Source: Coleophoma eucalyptorum (taxonomy: Eukaryota; Ascomycota; Leotiomycetes; Helotiales; Dermateaceae). From it: a stretch of 64,000 bases of DNA. A model generated the notes under the pieces. The model did not search any database, was not told the DNA's origin, and saw only the letters and a program-made list of their open reading frames with translations. The translations under genes were made by a program, and so were the position numbers. Of this stretch, positions 57,173 through 64,000 are shown piece after piece. The stretch spans positions 434,001-498,000 of the forward strand of contig JALRME010000014.1 in NCBI GenBank assembly GCA_026120035.1, given 5' to 3'. Every line of letters starts with the position of its first letter. Within the stretch, counting starts at the first letter, position 1.

Positions 57173-58460
57173 CTAGTACCTATAAACATATGTAGTGCCA
57201 GGAGGGTCCAATAATCTCAAAGCATTTTCTCGACCCCGCGCCTGGAAAGCAAGTTCAACCCTCTTGGCTTCAATACGTTCAGCGGCTTGTGCTCGGCTGA
57301 AAACACTAATCTGTGCAATACGGTCCAGCAGATCTTGAGGAGCGACATCAGGGAGCACATCACGGGGTATATCACCCCACTCGCGCCAGACGCCATAGTG
57401 TCGTGCCATACGGTTCAGATACTGCCAACCAGGTGAAGGATCAGCCACAATCTCAACGGTGGAGATATCTATAAATCCTTTGAGTGTTAACATGGGCATC
57501 ATGCCCCCTGAGATGGGCGGAGGTTGTAGCTGTTCTCCCATCATCTTCGCAAAATCTGTCCTGTGGCCAAACACACCGGCAGCCAACTTCTGCATATCTC
57601 TGTTTGGAGCGATGTTACGCCTTTGAAGGGTGTGCTCAATAGAAAAGTTTTCATATGCTGTTCGTAGCTCATAGTCTGCAAGGTCTTCTCCGTTTGCTCC
57701 ATATTGGGCCTTGTTGGATCTTTTCCCTAAATTGGGGAAAATCTTTGGTCAGTTTCTATCTTGTTTTGTGGGCTTACTGGCGAATTCAAGCTAACTCACA
57801 AACATCGTCCTGTGGTTTATATCCTTGTACGTCACAACATCCCGAGTATTGCTCGGGTGTAAGGAGGCCAACCTTCTGTGTATCTATACAAGTGAAGACG
57901 GCGGTAAAGAATGCTATCATTAATGGCGTAGGTTTAGAGCCATTAAATAACGGCCCCCATCCTGGCTGGGTTGGTGAATTTCGAGGCGCATTTGGAGGTG
58001 ATTGCTGAGCCTGGGGAAGATAAGTGCGTGGCTGCGATTGCGATTGCGGTTGAGACTGGGGAGGGTGACTCGGTGGAGGGGAGGAAGTCTGTGGTTGTGG
58101 AGACTGTCGTGGTTGGGGCTGAGACTGAGTAGGGATAGTTGGTGGTGGTTGGAAGGTCGGTGCCTGTGGTTGTGTCGATACAGGCCGTCTTGAAATGGCA
58201 GGCGCACCAGACCCAGCTACAGGTGAAGCAGGTGCTCCAGGCGGTGATGCTACGAACCTAAGTGGGAGCGGAGGAGGCCCGGGCACATTACCACTTTTTG
58301 CTTTCAGTATTATAGCGTGAGCCGCTGTATGGCCCTTCGTATAGTTTGCTAAGACGTAGCAGTTTGTACAAGCATCGTAGTCTGGACAAACTTCACAGTG
58401 GATTCTTGCTTTATGCCCAGGAATGGCCTCTTCACACCCGTCACAAGTGAATAGCGACAT
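57173..58460 (-). CDS. ZZ-type zinc-finger protein, proline/glutamine-rich
   Basis: Exons 58460-57800 and 57726-57173, 404 residues. The N-terminal ZZ finger is complete: CDGC, then CEVCPDYDACTNC and GHTAAH, giving the Cys/His ligands for two zinc ions. Residues about 60-165 are a Pro/Gln/Ser-rich repeat (SQPQ-type) likely disordered. The C-terminal part (from PLMIAFFTAVFTCID) is a conserved helical domain found in many ascomycete ZZ proteins of unknown function. ZZ fingers usually bind peptides such as histone tails, so a scaffold or signalling role is possible. The intron restores DDVWKRSNKAQYG. Confidence 0.85.
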
Positions 58461-59469
58461 TCCTCCTGGTTGTATAGGATGTCAATACAAATCAGGTATT
58501 ATTACTCAATCCAAAGTTGAAAATAAGCAAGAAAGGTAAGTAGGGTTGAGTTCGAAAGAAAGTTTGCAAATGCAACAATCTTTTGGCGAGACTTTAGGAC
58601 GAGGCTTGGTATTTATGTCTACCTAATTCTCCTCATCCGAGCTGTGGATTTGTGATAGTTTATGTGGCTTGCCTCAGCCTCCGCACTTCCACCCGAGTAT
58701 GGTTAGACGTATATGACTTGGGTCCAATGCAGATATCAACGTGGATTTGTGCCCAATACCTTTTTTAAGGCTCAACCAAACCCCACACATATCTGGGAAA
58801 TCAGGTGTTCTAGGGCCTAGGACTATATCGCCATGTTGTTCCCTTTAGGATCGTCAAAATCAGTTGTAAAGTGCCACGATGTAGGTATATTATCCGGCTA
58901 CTTCAGCCCCACTATCATGTCAAGAGTGGCTAGCATGACGGAACTTGGTTCATGGATATACTGTTTTGATAGCAGTTAGCCAGGCAGGGAAGCCTCCACC
59001 ATGGAGTATCAGTTGTGTTGATGGACAGTCGAGAGTTAAAAAGGAGTAAACGTTGGCTCGTGCTCAGCGGGACGAGGGGGATTTAGGGGATGCGCACATG
59101 CAGACCAGGCCCCTGGACTCTATTGTGCTTTCGGTTAGCACATTTATAGTTAAATCGAGGGAACATTCGTAACGTGACTTAGTAGCCTGCTTAAAACTAT
59201 AGAGCCAAGTCTTTTAGAGGCCCCGAACCTTTCAGCTGCGGCTTGGCCGACCGGCGTACATCCTAGATACAGAAATTTGGGCCTAAAGTAAAAAGGTTAA
59301 TTGAGCAAGAATGCTTAGAACCGCTGATTGAAGTACTGTTCTACAAATCTTGTTAAACGAGACAAATAACTTGCAGATGTAACCATCACATACATCCATT
59401 AATATCTAGGCCATGGCTGGCAGAACATAAAGATACCATTTTAATTGTACAAAGTCTATAGGCAGTGCT
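58461..59469. other. Intergenic region
   Basis: About 1 kb between the ZZ protein start and the 3' end of the next regulator (both minus strand). No gene, RNA or repeat recognised. Confidence 0.5.
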
Positions 59470-61967
59470 TCAACTCGGAAGAAATATCCCCTCGTGAATA
59501 TTGAATCCAGCATTCATGAACATATTTGCCCACGTCTCTTCATTCGCGAAGGTCAAGTTCTGACGCGATATATCTATGGGCTCATCATCAAGAGCTTCTT
59601 CACCGCCTTCTACTTGTCGAAAGCCAGCTTCAACATCATCAGGCAATTGTGATGTTAGAGCTTGATGGCTAAGTCTTGTTTGAGGCTGCATATCTCGTGA
59701 TGTATGCCTAGTATGTTGGCCATCAACAGTGTTCAAGTTGTTCGGGTGATCTGCTTGGGCAGGAGAAGAAGCCGACAGCTGCTGATCATTTATAGTACCG
59801 CTGACTAGCCGGCGAGGAGAGTTGTGCGACGCGTTTTGGGAGGTTAAGGTCGGTGCTTCTTGTGTCTGGGGGATATTTCTAAAACGCCGCTGCAGGCAAG
59901 CCCTCTCATATTCTCGTAAGACATTATTAAGAAACTTCGCTTGCAATGCACAGCCAAATGTCGGTGGTGTTGCTTGCTGTGCAAATGCTTGAGCAGTCAT
60001 CTCTATAGTTTCTATGATAGAAGCCTCATATTCTTGACGAACGGCACTCTGGACCAGAAGAAGAAGCTGTAGTGCCAGGATGAGTTAGAAAATATTAGTC
60101 AATACAAGTAGAAACAAAAGATCACACATTATTCACTGACGTAGTATGAAACGATAAGACGTGACTTACTTTGATTAGGAACACTGCAGCATATGCAACC
60201 ATCACATGAACTGAATCATGGGCAAAGTTAAGGAATGGTGACAGAGATGACTGGGAAACGAGTTTCAACATCTCTAACGCGTTTGTATACGTGACCCAAA
60301 AAGCCTCAGTATCAACAAGTGGCCCGCCTACCGGTGTCGAGAGCGAAGCCTCCAGCGGGAAGGAATAAAGCAGCAACCATACATGGTTACTGAAAAAGGA
60401 GACTAGAAATTTATGGCATGGATCTCGTATCCATAGTAAGTCATAGTGCGGTAGTACATCCTTATCTCTCGTGGACAAAACATACCTGTTTCTGTTATGC
60501 GGACCCAATGGTTCTGCCACGCCACCATCTGGGGTCGAAGGGTTCGTAGCAAAGCGTTGACTCTATATGGTTGGTTCATTGGTGGCACAGGCCTTTGAGG
60601 ATTGAGAACTTCAAAAATATCGGCGGTTATGAGGCGCAAAGTAACGAGGGCACAGAGAACTGGATCATGGACTGTTGCTAGAGGGCTCTTACACCACGAA
60701 TTGACGGATTCAATAAAGTCGCTTCTTTCTATCATCCAGGGTTTGCCAGTCTGTAAACTCATACTGTCGTAATGATTAGGGCCTCTCGCTTTTAAAAATT
60801 GCTAACTGTACTTTACCCTCGATCGTATACGAAAAGGACAAACCATGTCCTTTCAGCATTCCGCTTCTGCCGCATGTCCACTTCAGAATGCGCGTCACAA
60901 GTCTCGTCATTGTTTATCGTATATTTATGCCAGCCGAGTTCCATACATAGCCTTATAGCATAGCCAATTGAAGACCAGGATCTAGTGTCATCTGGCTGCT
61001 TCCAATAGGTAAAGAGCAAGATAGCTTGTATGACTTCCGTCGATTTTTCACCTCGTCGAAAACACTCAATAAAGAGATCTTCGGCGTATTTATGAAGATC
61101 AAGATATAAAGCCGGGTTGAATGCTTTTGCTGCGGCTGCAAGAATAACAGTGAGGAGGAATGAAGATCGCTGTTGCACATACTGGAAAGTATACAACACA
61201 GGGTCAAGTACACACACGAAAGGGTTAAAACTATTCATAAATCTACAGGAAAAATAAGCATTACAGATTTATCGTTCTTTGTTGATAAAAACATACCCAT
61301 GGAATAAAGACGTAGCAATGTGATAACTCAAAATACCACGGCGAACTGGGTCGTCCTCGTGGAGAGATGATAATGATGTCGGGACTTCTGATATCAACCC
61401 ATGATTGGTGCTGAGTACATGTTGGAGCGAGAACTTCCCTTTCATTGCTTGTTTATTGAGGAGTCCTTGTGGCTGAAGGCTCTCAGATTCAGACCAGAAG
61501 TTTGTGAGGGTATTTTTCTGGTTCGACTGTAATGAAAGAAGACTTCCAGAAGGAATATTGATATTTGAACTGGCTCCTTCTTGAGGTGGATCTAGATTTA
61601 TTGTTGCATCTGCAGTCGACTCTGCTGGGACTGTTGAGGGACTGATTGCTACTTTTGCCTTACCGTGACCTACGGATTGTAACCTCCACAGAGTTAGAAT
61701 TATAAAGATGCAAGTGTAAATCATCCATTCTTACTTTGTTCCAGGTTTCCTGCCTCTCTTCCTGTGTTGATACACACAGTCAAAGGACTTACGAGTACAG
61801 CGTTCACATATCAGACTCCCCGCCACTGGTCGACATTTCATTTTGACGGCGCGGCAGGGTAAGCAAGCCTTCGTACTGGGATAAATTAGTCCATAATGGC
61901 CGGTCATTTTGATATCTAGGGGGCTACCCAAGAGCATTTCCGCCAGGGGTGTTGTTTCCTCGGTCAC
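59470..61967 (-). CDS. Zn2Cys6 fungal transcription factor
   Basis: Six exons (61967-61735, 61683-61297, 61242-60817, 60763-60486, 60402-60170, 60066-59470), 717 residues. The zinc cluster is in exon 1 with Cys 35, 38, 45, 54, 57 and 64 (CLPCRAVKMKC, 8-residue loop, CERC), followed by the basic linker HRKRGRKPGTK. The fungal-specific domain shows FMNSFNPFVCVLDPVLYTFQYV, RSWSSIGYAIRLCMELGWHK, TWFVLFVYDRGMSLQTGKPW and a helical C-terminal region. An in-frame Met at residue 21 is an alternative start. The pattern resembles regulators of amino-acid or sugar use, but no target is deducible; an amino-acid permease gene lies upstream of it. Confidence 0.9.
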
Positions 61968-62687
61968 TCATTTCTTCTCCTATTCAATTTTTGCTCGGGG
62001 CGTTTTCTGCAATGCAAGCGAGATCCTTGATGGGTATGCAGGAGCTTGTGGCAGATGCGGCTATGCTGATCATCTCAACCACTCTTTACTTCTTTTCAAG
62101 GCTGTTTTTGGTGAAAGATGGTTGTGATACTGATTTGAACCCAACCCCATCTAGAGTATCTGAACATGGACCGGATATAAACGGTCCTGCGGAATATGCA
62201 TCCACACCGCATCCCACTTATCGCTTATCAGTGTCAGTTCTTATTTGCCCAACCGGAGTTATTTCTTTTAACTTTAATCTGGTTTGGTTCGTAAAAGTCC
62301 GGTGTCCTTGATTATGACCACACAAAATGATTAATGGAGGCATGAATACAATAGTACAACACATTCCATACTCTATGATATTGCAGCAATTCCAGGCATA
62401 CCATGGGATTTTCGCGAGTTAAAAGTAACTTGCTTTGCATTCATATCTATCTTGAAATACTACTGGTTTAGTACGTTGTATTTGTCTGGTACACTGTACA
62501 GTTCCAACTACCTTATGTGGGAATAATTCTTCTCTACGTTCAAACTGCCCTTGAAATGATGCCATTGGAATCTTATGTCTTGTTTAAATTAGAATAAGAT
62601 AGGGTCAGTAAGAGATATATGCCGGTTTTTTTGGATTTTCCTTCTTCCTTTTGTGTGAGACACTTGGTCAAAAGGTGATAAGCAAGA
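61968..62687. other. Intergenic region between regulator and permease
   Basis: About 720 bp holding the regulator promoter and the permease 3' flank. A plus-strand frame at 61949-62311 overlaps the regulator's start and has no motif. Confidence 0.45.
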
Positions 62688-64000
62688 TTAAAAAATCCAC
62701 CGATACCATTGCTTCTCCTCATGAATTTGATCCGTTTCCTTCTCCTCTTCAAATACTTTGAGTTCGGAGAAATCCATTTCGCTCAATGGTAAAAATTTAG
62801 AGCGAAAGAAGAACAACGAAACCAACCAGAGGACTAATGAAAATAGATTAGCTCTCCCTTTCCCTTAAACTATAAGCATTAAAGGGTATCTTCTAGGTAG
62901 TAGCTTACATATGAATATTGCGATATCAATATAACATGTGATAAATGCGGAGACACTCCATTGCTTCGGAAAGAACACATTGTAACCTATATATCGCATC
63001 AGTATAAGTGAGAATCATTTATCAATCAGGGCTCGTACCAGAAAATACGATGATCAAAACTAGCGCACCAAGAGTGAACCACGACATGTAAGGCTGCAAT
63101 GGAGCCTTGTATGGAAGCCCTATAGAGTAGTTAGTAGCCTATTAATGATTATGTTGATCTGGACATCTACTTACTATTTCTATTGATGTTCTGATATTTC
63201 AGCCCATAATAAAACCTCAGATAAGTAATCTGGATCATAAGCCATTCAACAAGGCTTGCGACTGACGTGATATTAACAAACCAGCCAAATACAGTAGAGG
63301 AATCACTTCCTAAGCTGAGGTAGACCAGGGGAGTGAATATTAAGGATGCTGCAACGGCCATATAAGGTGTGCCAAACCTATTTGTTCGTAGAAATATTTG
63401 CGGGGCTTGGCCCTCTTCTGAAAGTCCGTACAAAGTACGAGATGCAAGAAAAATGCAAGCAGAGCCACAGCTGAAGGCCGAGGTACAAACAACCGCGTTT
63501 ATGATAGACGGTAGCACCGAAATTCCCGCTCTCTGGAAGGCAATAACAAAAGGGCTTTGCTGTGCAGTGCCTGTTGATATCCCTAAATTGGAATCGTTAT
63601 AAGGTCTGTAAGGTGTCAGAAAATCATAATTATGCCCTTATTACGCGACTGTTTATACATACACAAGCATACCAACTATGAAAATGCTCAGAATATAGAA
63701 GATAAGAATTCTCCAGCACGTTAGCCTGACGGCATTTGGAATAATTACTCGGGGATTTTTTGTCTCGGCACCTGCCAATGCTACCACTTGAACGTTCGCA
63801 TAACTGTAAGTAGCAGAAATGAGAGAGCTCCAAAAAGCAAGAAACTTCCCCGTGTTGCCTCCCACAAGGTACGTGTTAAATGGTCCTGGATTCCTCCAGT
63901 ACCGAAACCCAATTTGATCGTGGGTTGGTGAACCTCCAAGATCGACAATTAGACCCGCGAGGATCAATACGACAATTAGTATTATCTTTAGGGATGCAAA
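62688..64000 (-). CDS. Amino-acid permease (APC superfamily), C-terminal part
   Basis: Partial: the 5' end lies beyond the right edge. Visible exons 64000-63663, 63605-63175, 63119-63039, 62986-62909, 62833-62688, totalling 357 residues. Fungal YAT-family features: GFRYWRNPGPF, YSYANVQVVALAGAETKNPRVIIPNAVRLTCWRI (conserved helix 6 and following loop), GMLVPYNDSNLG, ASRTLYGLSEEGQAP, FGWFVNITSVASLVEW and YKAPLQPYMSW. It imports amino acids with protons at the plasma membrane. The short acidic C-terminal tail may be the site of regulated turnover. Specificity is not deducible. Confidence 0.92.

Noticed and set aside
61949..62311. 120-residue frame on the plus strand
   Set aside because: Overlaps the first exon of a well-supported regulator on the other strand; no motif.

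Overview
The window is nuclear DNA of a filamentous ascomycete (Pezizomycotina). Genes carry many short introns of about 48-65 bp with GT-AG (rarely GC-AG) ends and CTAAC/CTAAT-like branch sites. Four genes encode Zn2Cys6 fungal regulators. A dispersed 5S rRNA gene stands alone. Transposons show the C-to-T/G-to-A decay typical of RIP (repeat-induced point mutation). The class or species cannot be fixed from sequence alone. All gene models below were built by hand from reading frames, splice signals and family motifs; exon phases were checked arithmetically.

Layout. 1-4.1 kb: the 5' end of an MFS sugar transporter (runs off the left edge) beside an intracellular GH3 beta-glucosidase with a PA14 insert, together suggesting uptake and internal hydrolysis of beta-glucosides. 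4.46-17.14 kb: a pogo/Fot1-type DNA transposon split by a 10.8-kb Ty3/gypsy LTR retrotransposon, both RIP-decayed. 17.6-38.8 kb: a dense accessory catabolic neighbourhood: Zn2Cys6 regulator, RidA deaminase, zinc alcohol dehydrogenase, nitrilase, MFS sugar transporter, second Zn2Cys6 regulator, 5-formyl-THF cyclo-ligase-like protein, nucleoside hydrolase, a third (broken) Zn2Cys6 regulator, a PhyH-type Fe(II)/2-oxoglutarate dioxygenase with a frameshift, and another MFS transporter. Two of its divergent promoters share an exact 14-bp CGG-containing motif, which suggests co-regulation. 40.8-43.1 kb: a T5orf172/Mug113-domain protein. 43.5-47.9 kb: a partial BTB-like gene, a 5S rRNA gene, and a mosaic of two duplicated gene fragments in gene-poor DNA. 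48.0-51.9 kb: a GT31-like glycosyltransferase and an FAD monooxygenase. 52.3-55 kb: tRNA-like and 5S-like remnants and a second, intact-length pogo element with about 15 in-frame stops. 55.9-64 kb: adenine deaminase, a ZZ zinc-finger protein, a fourth Zn2Cys6 regulator and the 3' part of an amino-acid permease.

How it fits together. The centre reads as a nitrogen/carbon salvage region (nucleoside cleavage, nitrile hydrolysis, imine deamination, sugar import), but no single pathway can be proved from sequence. Signs of decay are concentrated there: a convergent gene pair truncated at one point near 33.49 kb, and single-base frameshifts in the third regulator and in the dioxygenase. The strongest unexplained signals are the shared promoter motif, that truncation junction, the extra 3.4-kb segment and palindromic repeats inside the retrotransposon, and the two-gene mosaic at 45.7-46.3 kb.
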